Assembly (NCBI RefSeq): GCF_040957575.1
Contig: NZ_CP162601.1
Location: forward strand, 1,798,001 to 1,862,000
DNA length: 64,000 bases
Direction: 5' to 3'
From: Vibrio sp. HB236076
GTDB taxonomy: Bacteria > Pseudomonadota > Gammaproteobacteria > Enterobacterales > Vibrionaceae
Shown here: piece after piece, positions 1 to 8,953 of the stretch
How positions within the stretch are numbered: position 1 is the stretch's first letter
Layout: every line of letters begins with the position of its first letter
Program-made: the position numbers and the translations under genes
The notes under the pieces: model-generated
Told to the model about the DNA's origin: nothing
Seen by the model: the letters and a program-made list of their open reading frames with translations, nothing else
Databases searched by the model: none

Positions 1-1
1 T

Positions 2-1285
2 GAGACCTCGAAAGCTTTTACTCCGCTTGAGCGGCAAGTCATTGGCATGTTACATCGCCTTGCCTATCAACGCGATGAGAATTTTTATACGCCATTCCTT
101 CACAGTGCCAAACACTCTCTGGGCGTCTTTTGCTCTGGAGGCACTGTCGCCAACCTCACTGCCCTCTGGGTTGCGAGAAACAATGCATTTCCCGCTGATG
201 GTGAGCAATTTCAGGGTATTGAACGCGATGGTGCCGTCGCTGCACTGCGCCATTATGGTTATCAAGACATGGCGATATTGGTCTCTGAACGCGGCCATTA
301 TTCACTCGCCAAAGCCGCAGACATCTTGGGGATTGGCCAACGTAATTTGATCAAGATAAAAACCGATCACAACAACAAATTGTCACTCAGTGATTTACAA
401 ATTACCCTAGCAGACTGCCAGGCCAAAAATATCAAAGTCCTTGCCGTTGTCGGTATTGCCGGAACGACAGAAACCGGCACGGTCGATCCGCTCAATGACA
501 TCGCCACATTATGTCAACAATACCAATGTCATTTTCACGTCGATGCCGCATGGGGCGGGGCTACGTTAATGTCCAACCAATATCGCTATTTACTTGACGG
601 CATTGAACACGCAGACTCGATAACCATCGATGCCCACAAGCAGTTGTACATCCCGATGGGCGCTGGCATGGTCTTATTTAAAACACCGGAACTGGCCCAG
701 TCGATTGAGCATCACGCGCAATACATTTTACGCGATGGTTCAAAAGACCTAGGCGCCCATACGTTAGAAGGTTCACGCTCAGGCATTGCCATGCTACTTT
801 ATGCCGCCATGCACATTATCAGTCGCCCCGGCTATGAACTCTTAATCAATCAAAGTATTGAAAAAGCGCGTCGCTTTGCCGAAATGATTGAGGCTCATTG
901 TGACTTTGAGCTTACCTCGAAGCCTGAATTGTGTTTGTTGACCTACCGTTACGCGCCGCAAGTGTTGCAACGAGCAATGAAGCATGCCGACTTCGCAACA
1001 AAAGAGAAAATTAACTGTATTCTTAATGAGTTAACCAAACAAATACAAAAAGCCCAACGCGAAAACGGAAACTCGTTCGTGTCAAGAACCCAGCTCAACT
1101 TGGAACGCTATCAAGGGCAAGATATTGTCGTATTTCGCGTCGTGCTGGCCAACCCACTGACCACCAATGAAATTCTTAGCGCGATTCTCGATGAACAAGT
1201 GAACTTAGCCAATACCTTTTGCGCTTTACTCGCCCCCTTGCGTGAACAAGCACAGTCAATCCTTGATTCCAAGGCCAGTAGCTAA
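2..1285 (+). CDS. panP: Pyridoxal-dependent aspartate 1-decarboxylase PanP (5' end missing)
   Basis: Group II PLP-dependent decarboxylase. In vibrios this family (PanP) converts L-aspartate to beta-alanine for pantothenate and coenzyme A synthesis, replacing PanD. The reading frame is open from base 2, and the residues before the first internal ATG at 47 (..FTPLERQVIG) continue the family alignment, so the gene starts left of the window. Visible: the CSGGTVANLTAL cofactor-pocket segment, HVDAAWGG (aspartate that contacts the PLP ring nitrogen) and IDAHKQLYIPMG, whose lysine forms the Schiff base. The C-terminal small domain is complete and ends in TAA. Function by family resemblance; glutamate or other amino-acid decarboxylase is the alternative. 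Confidence 0.85.
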   Translation, partial: ETSKAFTPLERQVIGMLHRLAYQRDENFYTPFLHSAKHSLGVFCSGGTVANLTALWVARNNAFPADGEQFQGIERDGAVAALRHYGYQDMAILVSERGHYSLAKAADILGIGQRNLIKIKTDHNNKLSLSDLQITLADCQAKNIKVLAVVGIAGTTETGTVDPLNDIATLCQQYQCHFHVDAAWGGATLMSNQYRYLLDGIEHADSITIDAHKQLYIPMGAGMVLFKTPELAQSIEHHAQYILRDGSKDLGAHTLEGSRSGIAMLLYAAMHIISRPGYELLINQSIEKARRFAEMIEAHCDFELTSKPELCLLTYRYAPQVLQRAMKHADFATKEKINCILNELTKQIQKAQRENGNSFVSRTQLNLERYQGQDIVVFRVVLANPLTTNEILSAILDEQVNLANTFCALLAPLREQAQSILDSKASS

Positions 1286-1417
1286 TGGAACACAGCGTGT
1301 GCTCATGCCAGCACATGCTGATTAAATCTGCGTTTTTATTCACTTTTTTGTTTGAGGCGAGTCAAATTCTACAAATTTTGTCTGGTGAATACGTTTCGTC
1401 ATTGCTTAAAATCAGTT

Positions 1418-1423
1418 TATAAT
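1418..1423 (+). promoter_or_regulatory. Probable -10 box of the hexR promoter
   Basis: A perfect TATAAT lies 92 bp before the hexR start. The -35 position 17 bp upstream (TTCGTC) is weak, so an activator or other contacts may be needed. A perfect 6-bp dyad, TAAGTG-GTGTT-CACTTA at 1454-1470, lies downstream of the expected start site and could be an operator or leader hairpin. It does not match the TGTAATTAAATTACA-type HexR box that I recall. Confidence 0.45.
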
Positions 1424-1515
1424 CAAGCAACTTTATTGTCACTCGTCGTGGTATAAGTGGTGTTCACTTAACCGTACTGCGTATCTCTCATCTTTTTTAC
1501 TGAACCGCACACATT

Positions 1516-2373
1516 ATGAATACATTAGATAAAATTCAGAAAAATTTAGACAACTTCAGTAAGTCTGAACGCAAAGTCGCAGAAGTGATCATGGCTTCAC
1601 CACAAACCGCCATCCATTCCAGTATTGCTACGTTGGCAAAAATGGCTGATGTCAGCGAACCGACCGTCAACCGCTTTTGTCGCCGTTTAGATACCAAGGG
1701 GTTTCCTGATTTTAAACTCCACCTCGCACAGAGCCTTGCCAATGGCACACCTTATGTCAACCGCAATGTCGAAGAGGACGACGGTCCAGACGCTTACACA
1801 CAGAAAATTTTTGAATCGACGATGGCCTGTCTTGACGTGGCAAAAAACACCCTCGACCCAACGCAAATCAACCGCGCCGTCGATTTGTTAACTCAGGCCA
1901 AGCGCATTTCATTTTTTGGTTTGGGTGCCTCGTCAACCGTTGCCAAAGACGCGCAAAACAAATTTATGCGCTTTAATATTCCGATCACCTACTTTGACGA
2001 TGTCGTGATGCAACGTATGAGTTGTATTAACTGCACCGAAAACGATGTGGTGGTATTAATTTCCCACACCGGAAGAACCAAAAGCCAGGTAGAATTAGCA
2101 CTGCTAGCACGAGAAAACGGCGCGACCGTGATTGCCATTACCGCGAAAGAGTCGCCGTTAGATCACGCCAGTTCCATCTCGATTCGCTTAGACGTACCTG
2201 AAGACACCGACGTCTACATGCCAATGGCCAGCCGCATTGTACAAATGACCGTTATCGACGTCCTAGCGACTGGTTTTACACTGCGTCGCGGCAATGGATT
2301 TCGCAACAATCTCAAACGTGTCAAAGAGGCGCTGCAAGACTCCCGTTACAACAAACTCGCCCCTAATAGCTAA
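1516..2373 (+). CDS. hexR: HexR, RpiR-family regulator of central carbon metabolism
   Basis: Transcriptional regulator of the MurR/RpiR family that represses Entner-Doudoroff, glycolytic and gluconeogenic genes and is released by 2-keto-3-deoxy-6-phosphogluconate. The N-terminal helix-turn-helix domain (about residues 1-77) contains the recognition segment VSEPTVNRFCRRL (46-58). The rest is a sugar-isomerase (SIS) domain with FFGLGAS and VVLISHTGRTK, the phosphosugar-binding loops. At 285 aa it has the usual length and resembles E. coli HexR throughout. The start ATG has only a weak ribosome-binding site. It stands alone between panP and grxA, not beside zwf as in many pseudomonads. Confidence 0.93.
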   Translation: MNTLDKIQKNLDNFSKSERKVAEVIMASPQTAIHSSIATLAKMADVSEPTVNRFCRRLDTKGFPDFKLHLAQSLANGTPYVNRNVEEDDGPDAYTQKIFESTMACLDVAKNTLDPTQINRAVDLLTQAKRISFFGLGASSTVAKDAQNKFMRFNIPITYFDDVVMQRMSCINCTENDVVVLISHTGRTKSQVELALLARENGATVIAITAKESPLDHASSISIRLDVPEDTDVYMPMASRIVQMTVIDVLATGFTLRRGNGFRNNLKRVKEALQDSRYNKLAPNS

Positions 2374-2498
2374 TTCACGTTTTTGGGAGTGTAAAACCAT
2401 CGCCAATAGATTCTGTCTATGCAATTAACAGGTATTGCACTCTTTATTTCCCCGGTTGAATAAGGCATAGTGTCGACATAATTTCGAAGGAGATAACT

Positions 2499-2762
2499 AT
2501 GTTTGCAGTCATTTTTGGCCGTCCTGCTTGCCCTTATTGTGTTCGTGCGAAAGAACACGCTGAAACCCTGAAAGCAAAACGCGATGATTTTAACTACCGC
2601 TATGTCGACATTCAGGCTGAAGGCATCACCAAACAAGATCTTGAAAAAACCGTTGGTAAACCCGTTCACACTGTGCCACAAATTTTCATTGATCAAGACC
2701 ACATCGGTGGTTGTGATGAATTCGAAGCTTATGCTAAAGCGAATTTAGGTTTATTCGATTAA
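2499..2762 (+). CDS. grxA: Glutaredoxin 1 (GrxA)
   Basis: Small dithiol glutaredoxin (87 aa) that reduces protein and ribonucleotide reductase disulfides with glutathione in the cytoplasm. The CPYC active site is at residues 11-14. The TVPQIFIDQDHIGGCDEF stretch carries the cis-proline and the GGCDEF glutathione-binding loop of this family. The start is set by a clear AAGGAG 5-6 bases upstream. ybjL follows on the same strand, as near grxA in E. coli, but a strong terminator lies between them, so grxA is probably a single-gene transcript. Confidence 0.95.
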   Translation: MFAVIFGRPACPYCVRAKEHAETLKAKRDDFNYRYVDIQAEGITKQDLEKTVGKPVHTVPQIFIDQDHIGGCDEFEAYAKANLGLFD

Positions 2763-2772
2763 ACACCATTTA

Positions 2773-2803
2773 AAAAGTCCACCCGTCGGTGGGCTTTTTT
2801 TTT
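2773..2803 (+). terminator. Rho-independent terminator after grxA
   Basis: Stem AGTCCACC / GGTGGGCT with a 4-base loop (CGTC), followed by nine T residues, 14 bp after the grxA stop codon. Confidence 0.9.
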
Positions 2804-2909
2804 GTCTATTTTGCTTTATGACAAAAAATTCACTTATCAATTGCGATAATTCAGCTACAATTAATTCAGATTTCAAACCTATTTTACCCATCCACATTAG
2901 AATCTTACA

Positions 2910-4592
2910 GTGAACATAGACGTCGTACTTTTGCTACAAGAAAACCCCATCCTACTCATTTTTTGTGTCCTGGCGATTGGCCTCTCAATTGGAAAAATTC
3001 GCTTTGGCAACTTTCAACTCGGAAATTCGATTGGCGTTCTCATGACCTCACTGGTTATGGGCCATCTCGGTTTTTCTTTCAGCTCTGAGACCCTGATCAT
3101 CGGCTTTATGCTGTTTATCTATTGTGTGGGGATTGAAGCGGGCCCTAACTTTTTCGGTATTTTCTTTCGCGACGGCAAACACTACCTTATTTTGAGTATG
3201 ACGGTTTTGGTCACAGCAATCGCCATTACTTATGTTTGCACTCAGTATTTGCACATCGATTTTGGCCTTTCTGCGGGCATGATGGCGGGGGCCTTAACCT
3301 CAACTCCGGTCTTGGTTGGCGCACAAGATGCCATCAACTCAGGCCTATCAGAGATCCCTCGTGATATGACTTTTGATATCGTGATGGAGAACTTATCCGT
3401 AGGTTACGCAATGTCTTATTTGGTCGGTCTGATCAGTATGATCGTGTTTGCCAAACTGCTGCCCAAATTTCAAAAGCAAAATTTATCTGACTCAGCACAA
3501 CAAATTGCCCGAGAGCGTGGCCTTGGTTCAAGTAGCCAACGAAAAGTGTATTTGCCGATCATTCGCGCTTACCGCGTTGGGACCGAATTGATTGATTGGA
3601 CCGATGGCAAAAACCTCCGCGAATTAGGTATTTACCGTCAAACTGGGTGTTATATCGAACGCATTCGTCGCAATGGCATCCTGGCACGACCCGATGGCGA
3701 TGCCATTTTGCAAGAAGGGGATGAAATTGCCTTGGTGGGTTTTCCCGATAGCCATGCTCGTCTTGACCCACGTTTTCGCAACGGTAAAGAAGTGTTTGAC
3801 CGCAACCTACTCGACTTACGCGTTGTCGAAGAAGAAATCGTGGTCAAAAGCGACTCTATGGTTGGTAAGCGCTTAGCGGACTTAAATTTATCTGAATACG
3901 GTTGTTTTCTCAATCGAGTCGTAAGGGCACAAATCGAAATGCCGATGGATCTCGATATTGTTCTCGCGAAAGGCGATGTTTTACAAGTCAGTGGAGAAAA
4001 GAGTCGCGTACATGGTCTTGCACGCAAAATCGGCTTTATCTCCATTCACAGTCAAATGGCCGACTTGCTGGCTTTTTGCAGTTTTTTCATTATGGGTATT
4101 TTGCTGGGTCTAATTACCATGACCTTTGGTCAAGTCTCTTTCAGCTTAGGCAATGCAGTCGGACTGTTGCTTTCCGGTATTACTTTGGGCTTCTTAAGAG
4201 CTAACCACCCTACTTTTGGCTATGTCCCTCAGGGCGCTTTAAACATCATAAAAGATCTTGGTTTAATGGTTTTTATGGTGGGTATCGGTTTAAGTGCCGG
4301 TGGCAAAATGTTTGCTCACCTGGCGCAAGTCGGTCCGACTATTTTTGCCGTCGCGTTTTTAATCAGTGTTATCCCAGTGGTGTTGGCTTATTTAGTCGGT
4401 GCGCATATTCTTAAAATGAATCGCGCCTTATTGCTTGGCGCGGTAATTGGAGCAAGGACTTGCGCGCCCGCTATGGACATTGTTAACGATTATGCTAAAT
4501 CAGCCATTCCTGCCCTTGGTTATGCCGGCACCTATGCCATTGCCAATATTCTCATGACCTTAGCTGGCACTATACTGGTCATTCTTACTTAA
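2910..4592 (+). CDS. ybjL: YbjL-type aspartate:alanine-exchanger-family transporter
   Basis: Inner-membrane protein of the AspT/YidE/YbjL exchanger family (TC 2.A.81); substrate unknown. At 560 aa it matches E. coli YbjL in length and, as I recall that sequence, closely in residues. Order: an N-terminal half with about five hydrophobic segments (residues 10-180), two cytoplasmic TrkA-C (RCK_C) domains (about 210-375), then a second membrane half (about 385-560) with GARTCAPAM near the end. The start is GTG at 2910 with a poor ribosome-binding site, chosen because [13 protein letters not shown] aligns with the family N-terminus. The TrkA-C domains suggest ligand or nucleotide control of transport. 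Confidence 0.9.
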   Translation: MNIDVVLLLQENPILLIFCVLAIGLSIGKIRFGNFQLGNSIGVLMTSLVMGHLGFSFSSETLIIGFMLFIYCVGIEAGPNFFGIFFRDGKHYLILSMTVLVTAIAITYVCTQYLHIDFGLSAGMMAGALTSTPVLVGAQDAINSGLSEIPRDMTFDIVMENLSVGYAMSYLVGLISMIVFAKLLPKFQKQNLSDSAQQIARERGLGSSSQRKVYLPIIRAYRVGTELIDWTDGKNLRELGIYRQTGCYIERIRRNGILARPDGDAILQEGDEIALVGFPDSHARLDPRFRNGKEVFDRNLLDLRVVEEEIVVKSDSMVGKRLADLNLSEYGCFLNRVVRAQIEMPMDLDIVLAKGDVLQVSGEKSRVHGLARKIGFISIHSQMADLLAFCSFFIMGILLGLITMTFGQVSFSLGNAVGLLLSGITLGFLRANHPTFGYVPQGALNIIKDLGLMVFMVGIGLSAGGKMFAHLAQVGPTIFAVAFLISVIPVVLAYLVGAHILKMNRALLLGAVIGARTCAPAMDIVNDYAKSAIPALGYAGTYAIANILMTLAGTILVILT

Positions 4593-4605
4593 TATCTACT
4601 GCTCT

Positions 4606-4641
4606 ACTGCCCTGGTTAACAAAATGCGTAATCAGGGCAGT
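4606..4641 (+). terminator. Hairpin after ybjL
   Basis: A perfect 9-bp inverted repeat (ACTGCCCTG at 4606-4614, CAGGGCAGT at 4633-4641) begins 13 bp after the ybjL stop. It lacks a clear T-run, so it may protect the 3' end or act as a Rho-dependent stop. Confidence 0.4.
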
Positions 4642-4671
4642 ATTAAGTCGATGACATTATGGTTTATCAGA

Positions 4672-4700
4672 ATAAAAAAATGGCCTCAAATGAGGCCATT
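4672..4700 (-). terminator. Terminator of fabV
   Basis: Stem TGGCCTCA / TGAGGCCA (4681-4698) with AA loop. On the - strand it is followed by a run of seven T, 20 bp beyond the fabV stop. Confidence 0.85.
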
Positions 4701-4719
4701 AATGTATGGAGATAACCCT

Positions 4720-5922
4720 TTACAGGTTAACAAAGTCAGCGTCAACGACCGGGCTAACGTCTGCCTCATAATCGACACCGTCAACACCAAAGCCAAACAG
4801 TTTCAAGAACTCTTCTTTGTACTCAACGTAATCGGTTAACTCTTTTAGGTTATCAGACGTAATTTGAGGCCACAGAGCTTGGCAGTGTTGCTGAATGTCA
4901 TCACGCAGCTCCCAATCATCAAGGCGCAAGCGATTCGCTTCATCCACTTCGGGTGCAGAGCCATCTTCTTTGTACATGCGTGCGTTAAACAAACGGTTAA
5001 TTTGTTCGATACAGCCTTCGTGTACCCCTTCTTCACGCATTTTCTTAAACACCATCGCGATGTATAAAGGCATAACTGGGATCGCTGAACTCGCCTGTGT
5101 GACGACAGATTTCAGTACCGCAACATTGGCACTGCCCTGTTTGTCAGCCAATTTTTGATTGAGCGCTGTGGCTGCACGATCAAGGTCCATTTTCGCTTTA
5201 CCTAATGCCCCATCCCAATAGATTGGCCAAGTAAGCTCCGTGCCGATGTAGCTGTAAGCAACCGTTCGACAGCCAGGTGCTAATACACCGGCTTGGTCAA
5301 GCGCGTCCATCCACAGTTCCCAATCTTGGCCACCCATTACGGTTACAGTATCGGCAATCTCTTGTTCTGTTGCTGGCTCAACACTGGCTTCAATGATGAC
5401 ATCTTTATTGGTATCGACAGCAGTAGAGGTGTAGGTTTCGCCAATCGGCTTAAGAGAGGAGCGTACGAGCTCGCCGGTTTCAGGCATTTTTCTCACCGGT
5501 GACGCCAAAGAGTAGACCACTAAATCAATTTGACCTAGGTCTTCTTGAATTAACTCAATGGCTTTTTGCTTAGCTTGATGAGAAAACGCATCGCCATTAA
5601 TACTTTTCGCGTACAAGCCTTCTTGATGCGCAAATTGCTCAAATGCCGCCGCGTTGTAGAAACCTGCCGTACCTGTTTTTTTCTCTGTTCCTTCTTTTTC
5701 GAAGAAAACACCGATGGTTGAGGCACCACCACCAAAAGCCGCTGTGATACGAGAAGACAAACCGTAACCACTAGACGCCCCGACAACCAACACGCGTTTT
5801 GGTGCATTGGCAATTGGCCCTTGAGACTTCGTATACTCAATTTGTTCTTTAACATTGGCTGCACAACCTACTGGGTGTGTCGTTGTACAGATAAATCCAC
5901 GAATTTTAGGTTTGATGATCAT
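4720..5922 (-). CDS. fabV: FabV, NADH-dependent trans-2-enoyl-ACP/CoA reductase
   Basis: Catalyses the last step of each fatty-acid elongation cycle, reducing trans-2-enoyl-ACP. FabV was first described in Vibrio cholerae and is intrinsically triclosan resistant. The protein (400 aa) starts at the ATG at 5922, six bases after AGGAAG; an upstream in-frame TTG (5928) is less likely. With this start the active-site tyrosine of the Y-x8-K motif ([10 protein letters not shown]) is Y235, the number used for characterised FabV proteins. The N-terminal Rossmann loop [15 protein letters not shown] binds NADH. It is a single gene with its own terminator, and I saw no FadR-like site in its promoter gap. 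Confidence 0.96.
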   Translation of the reverse strand: MIIKPKIRGFICTTTHPVGCAANVKEQIEYTKSQGPIANAPKRVLVVGASSGYGLSSRITAAFGGGASTIGVFFEKEGTEKKTGTAGFYNAAAFEQFAHQEGLYAKSINGDAFSHQAKQKAIELIQEDLGQIDLVVYSLASPVRKMPETGELVRSSLKPIGETYTSTAVDTNKDVIIEASVEPATEQEIADTVTVMGGQDWELWMDALDQAGVLAPGCRTVAYSYIGTELTWPIYWDGALGKAKMDLDRAATALNQKLADKQGSANVAVLKSVVTQASSAIPVMPLYIAMVFKKMREEGVHEGCIEQINRLFNARMYKEDGSAPEVDEANRLRLDDWELRDDIQQHCQALWPQITSDNLKELTDYVEYKEEFLKLFGFGVDGVDYEADVSPVVDADFVNL

Positions 5923-6062
5923 ATTCAACTTCCTTTAATAAACCTGATAAGGATAAGGGGTTCATCATAAGATCTCACCCTATTTATGAAAAAAAAAGCT
6001 TTTTTTCTAAGTGGTTGGATCTCTGAAGGAAGTAAAGCAGACAAGTTGGTGATAATTTAAAC

Positions 6063-6086
6063 GGGTGTGGCACAACGACCACACCC
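6063..6086 (-). terminator. Likely terminator of fadE
   Basis: Stem GGGTGTGG (6063-6070) / CCACACCC (6079-6086). On the - strand it is followed by a short T-rich stretch (GTTTAAATT). It is 9 bp beyond the fadE stop; the T-run is weak. Confidence 0.6.
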
Positions 6087-6094
6087 TTTAGGAA

Positions 6095-8377
6095 CTAAGC
6101 CACATCGTTCAAGGTTGGATTTTTTGGTTTGCCATGGGTTCTGATTTCACTAAAGTCATGACTAAAATGATCCACTTGAATCGCTTGTTGCCGCAGTGCC
6201 TCAGCCTTTTCAATCGCCTCCACTTCATCGGCATTAAACACACCAAGTTTGAGTGCGAGTTCGAGCTTTTCTGCCAAGCTTATTTTGTTGGGGATGTCTC
6301 CTTGTTTGATCGCGGTATGCAATTTTTTCTCTAATGGCTCAACGGCTTTTAAAGCGATAAAACTGCGCTCCATTAAGCCAACGCCTTGATCATTTAAGTT
6401 GACGTAACACAAATGGGTTAATCTATCGCGTTGTTCGCCCGGCTGGGACACCAAACGCGCGATACAACTCACTAATCCATCACTGGGCGCTTTACAATGA
6501 TTGCCCAGTGGGAAGGTCAGGTGTTTAAGCAATTTGCCTGTGCCTTTTTTCGGGAAATTCCGATACGCTTCATTGAGGGCATGGCTGGCATTGTGTAAAC
6601 AATGTTGGACCGCAAAATCGAGCAAAGGCCGGTCTTCAACGTAGGCGCCCTCATCTTGGTATTTTTTCAAACACGCCGTCGCCATAAACAAATAACTCAA
6701 GGTATCACCTAAGCGCGCTGATGTGGCTTCTTTGCGCTTCAAGTCACCACCTAGGGTCAACATAGAAACGTCGGCAGCAATGCTAAGTGCTTGGCTCAAA
6801 CGCTTGATGTGTTGATAATATCGCTTCACCTCACCGCGGCACTCAACCTTGGCAAAACGCGAAGCCGTTAGCGCGTTTAAACAGCTCAACAGTGCATTCT
6901 TACTCGCATGACCTATATGTTTAAATAATAATTGATCAAAGGCTTGACTGGCTTGCTCTGTATCTGGGTTGGCTGCAGCTTCCATTTCTTTGAGAACATA
7001 AGGGTGGCAACGGGTCGCCCCTTGACCAAAAATCATCAAGTTACGGGTTAAAATATTGGCCCCTTCAACCGTGATGGCGACTGGAATACCAATATAATGG
7101 GTGGCGAGGTAGTTCATTGGTCCATCTTGGATCGCACGACCGGCGTGAATATCCATAGCATCATTGAGTATTTCTCGGCCAATTTCGGTCATGTGATACT
7201 TGGCAATCGCTGTGACAATCCCAGGCTTTTCGCCCATATCTAAAGCCGTTGTGGTGAATGTTCGCGTCGCTTCCAATAGGTAGGTCAAGCCCGCCATTTT
7301 CCCCAACACTTGTTCAACCCCTTCAAATTGACCTATCGGCATGCCAAATTGTTTACGGACATAGCCGTATGCAGGCGTGGTACGCGTCGTTAAGTGACCA
7401 ATCGCTGCGCCAATCGCCGGCAGTGAAATGCCACGGCCTGCCGAAAGACACTCGACCAACATTCGCCACCCCTTACCCGCGTACTCTTGCCCCCCAATCA
7501 ACCAATCCATAGGGATGAAGACATTTTCTCCTCGTGTCGGCCCATTCATGAATGCCAATCCGAGCGGGTCGTGACGCTCACCAATCTCAACACCGTCATG
7601 AGAGGTCGGTATCAAAGCACAGGTGATGCCAAGCGATGTTTTGTCACCAAGCAAGTGTTGTGGATCACTTAATTTAAACGCCAACCCTAGTACAGTGGCC
7701 ACTGGGGCTAACGTGATGTAGCGTTTATTCCAGTTGAGATTGATACCTAGCGTTTTTTTCCCTTGGTAAGTGCCATAACACACTTCACCGCTATCAAGTA
7801 TGCCTCCAGCATCGGAGCCCGCTTCGGGGCCAGTTAAGGCAAAACACGGGATGTCTTGACCGTCTGCCAGCCTAGGTAGCCAATAATTTTTTTGCTCTTC
7901 TGTGCCATAGTGCGTCAACAATTCTCCTGGGCCTAAAGAGTTTGGCACCATCACAGTGACCGCAGCACTGATACTCTTAGTCGCAATAGTGGAAACTATC
8001 GTCGAATTAGCCAGTGCTGAGAAGGCTCTGCCCCCATATTCTTTTGGTATGATGAGTGAAAAGAATCGCTCTTGTTTGAGGTATTGCCACACCGCCTCTG
8101 GTAAATTGCGGTCGTGTTTAATGATCTGATGATCATCGAGCATATCCATCAACGTCGGTAATTGATTTTCGATAAACTGCTTTTCTTCTTCACTTAGTGT
8201 CGGCTTGGGGTAATTGTGTAACTTGCTAAAGTCTGGTTGGCCACTGAATAACTCTCCTTCCCACCAGACACTGCCCGCCTCCATTGCTTCTCGTTCAGTG
8301 GTAGATAGAGCTGGTAACGTTTTTTTAAACCATGTTAGCGCGGGATCACTTACCCACTTTTTGCGTAGAGAGTTCAT
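6095..8377 (-). CDS. fadE: FadE acyl-CoA dehydrogenase
   Basis: First step of fatty-acid beta-oxidation: FAD-dependent conversion of acyl-CoA to trans-2-enoyl-CoA. At 760 aa it is the large FadE type, about 50 residues shorter than E. coli FadE because the hydrophobic N-terminal extension is missing. Middle region: acyl-CoA dehydrogenase N and M domains (about residues 80-320, with LTGPEAGSDAGG and GPTRGENVFIP). Then the C-terminal four-helix domain (about 325-480, with AIQDGPMNYLATHY) and the FadE-specific C-terminal domain (about 480-755). The start ATG is followed by MNSLRKKWVSDPALTWFKK, a typical vibrio N-terminus. Regulation by FadR is likely; see the operator at 8708-8724. Confidence 0.95.
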   Translation of the reverse strand: MNSLRKKWVSDPALTWFKKTLPALSTTEREAMEAGSVWWEGELFSGQPDFSKLHNYPKPTLSEEEKQFIENQLPTLMDMLDDHQIIKHDRNLPEAVWQYLKQERFFSLIIPKEYGGRAFSALANSTIVSTIATKSISAAVTVMVPNSLGPGELLTHYGTEEQKNYWLPRLADGQDIPCFALTGPEAGSDAGGILDSGEVCYGTYQGKKTLGINLNWNKRYITLAPVATVLGLAFKLSDPQHLLGDKTSLGITCALIPTSHDGVEIGERHDPLGLAFMNGPTRGENVFIPMDWLIGGQEYAGKGWRMLVECLSAGRGISLPAIGAAIGHLTTRTTPAYGYVRKQFGMPIGQFEGVEQVLGKMAGLTYLLEATRTFTTTALDMGEKPGIVTAIAKYHMTEIGREILNDAMDIHAGRAIQDGPMNYLATHYIGIPVAITVEGANILTRNLMIFGQGATRCHPYVLKEMEAAANPDTEQASQAFDQLLFKHIGHASKNALLSCLNALTASRFAKVECRGEVKRYYQHIKRLSQALSIAADVSMLTLGGDLKRKEATSARLGDTLSYLFMATACLKKYQDEGAYVEDRPLLDFAVQHCLHNASHALNEAYRNFPKKGTGKLLKHLTFPLGNHCKAPSDGLVSCIARLVSQPGEQRDRLTHLCYVNLNDQGVGLMERSFIALKAVEPLEKKLHTAIKQGDIPNKISLAEKLELALKLGVFNADEVEAIEKAEALRQQAIQVDHFSHDFSEIRTHGKPKNPTLNDVA

Positions 8378-8707
8378 GATGTATTCCTTCTATTTCACGT
8401 CGGGTGCCGAATATCACTGATTCAGTCTTTTTAAATTCATTGCCCCAGCCCTTTGTTGAAAACCCTGTAATACAAGCCATAAAAGCCGATAGATTCGTTT
8501 ACTTGTACTTTTTGTATTGACTGCAATTTTCACTTTTTAAAATAGAGCAAACTGTCTGTTTTTTAGGGCAATGGTATTAGTCATCTATCTCGCTGTTTGA
8601 GAGCTCTGTCCGATTTGACAAGATTTCATTACAACGATGTGTTGTTCTACACCGTTAAATTAACACCAACAAAAAAAATAACAAATTGTTAACATCACAC
8701 TTTTGAA

Positions 8708-8724
8708 AACAGGTCGGACCAAAA
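8708..8724. promoter_or_regulatory. FadR-like operator
   Basis: AACAGGTCGGACCAAAA matches the E. coli FadR consensus AACTGGTCGGACCAGTT at 13 of 17 positions, including the whole GGTCGGACCA core. It lies 331 bp upstream of fadE and about 8 bp before a TATAGA hexamer (8732-8737) reading towards the downstream small-RNA candidate. A second, weak core (TGTCCGATT) lies at 8607-8615. FadR represses fad genes and is released by long-chain acyl-CoA. The distance from fadE raises the possibility that this box controls the + strand transcript instead of, or as well as, fadE. Confidence 0.7.
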
Positions 8725-8737
8725 AGCGAGGTATAGA

Positions 8738-8948
8738 TCACACAAAAATACAAAAGTAAAGACAGTGAAAAAAGAATGGAATTTAAGGGAACTTCATTGT
8801 GAAAGGAGAGTCATAAGTAAGGTAACAACGAGTAACTGGAGAGGTTTCTCTTAGCCGTCAAACGCTTTCCAGTTCGTGTTGCTGCTTTTTCTTATAACTC
8901 CTATGTTTGTATCCAGCCCAGAGCCTACTTGCTCTGGGCTTTTTTTAT
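8738..8948 (+). ncRNA. Candidate small regulatory RNA between fadE and nhaA
   Basis: No open frame of useful length exists here, yet the stretch ends in a perfect, strand-specific terminator that neither neighbour can use: fadE points away and nhaA ends at 8954 reading the opposite way. Upstream is a -10-like TATAGA (8732-8737). The interior can fold: AACTGGA (8834-8840) pairs with TCCAGTT further on, enclosing a GAGA-GGTT-TCTC hairpin, and flanking CAAC / GTTG can extend the stem. The 5' portion is purine-rich and mostly unstructured. I do not recognise the family. The 5' end is approximate, taken from the -10. Confidence 0.5.
8915..8947 (+). terminator. Strong + strand terminator
   Basis: Perfect 10-bp stem AGCCCAGAGC / GCTCTGGGCT with a 6-base loop, followed by seven T. 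The - strand side has no T-run, so it stops + strand transcripts only. No + strand protein gene precedes it within 4 kb. Confidence 0.9.
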
Positions 8949-8953
8949 TTTCG

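Noticed and set aside
3650..4045. 131-codon - strand frame opposite ybjL
   Set aside because: Arg/Ser-rich antisense translation of a conserved transporter; no ribosome site.
8687..8700. CRP-like sequence (TTGTTAACATCACA) before the FadR-like box
   Set aside because: Only one half (TCACA) fits; with 6-bp spacing the other half does not match TGTGA.
8825..8880. Resemblance of GGAGAG plus GCCG in the small-RNA candidate to a glycine riboswitch
   Set aside because: Order and spacing of the conserved elements do not fit, and no glycine-metabolism gene follows.
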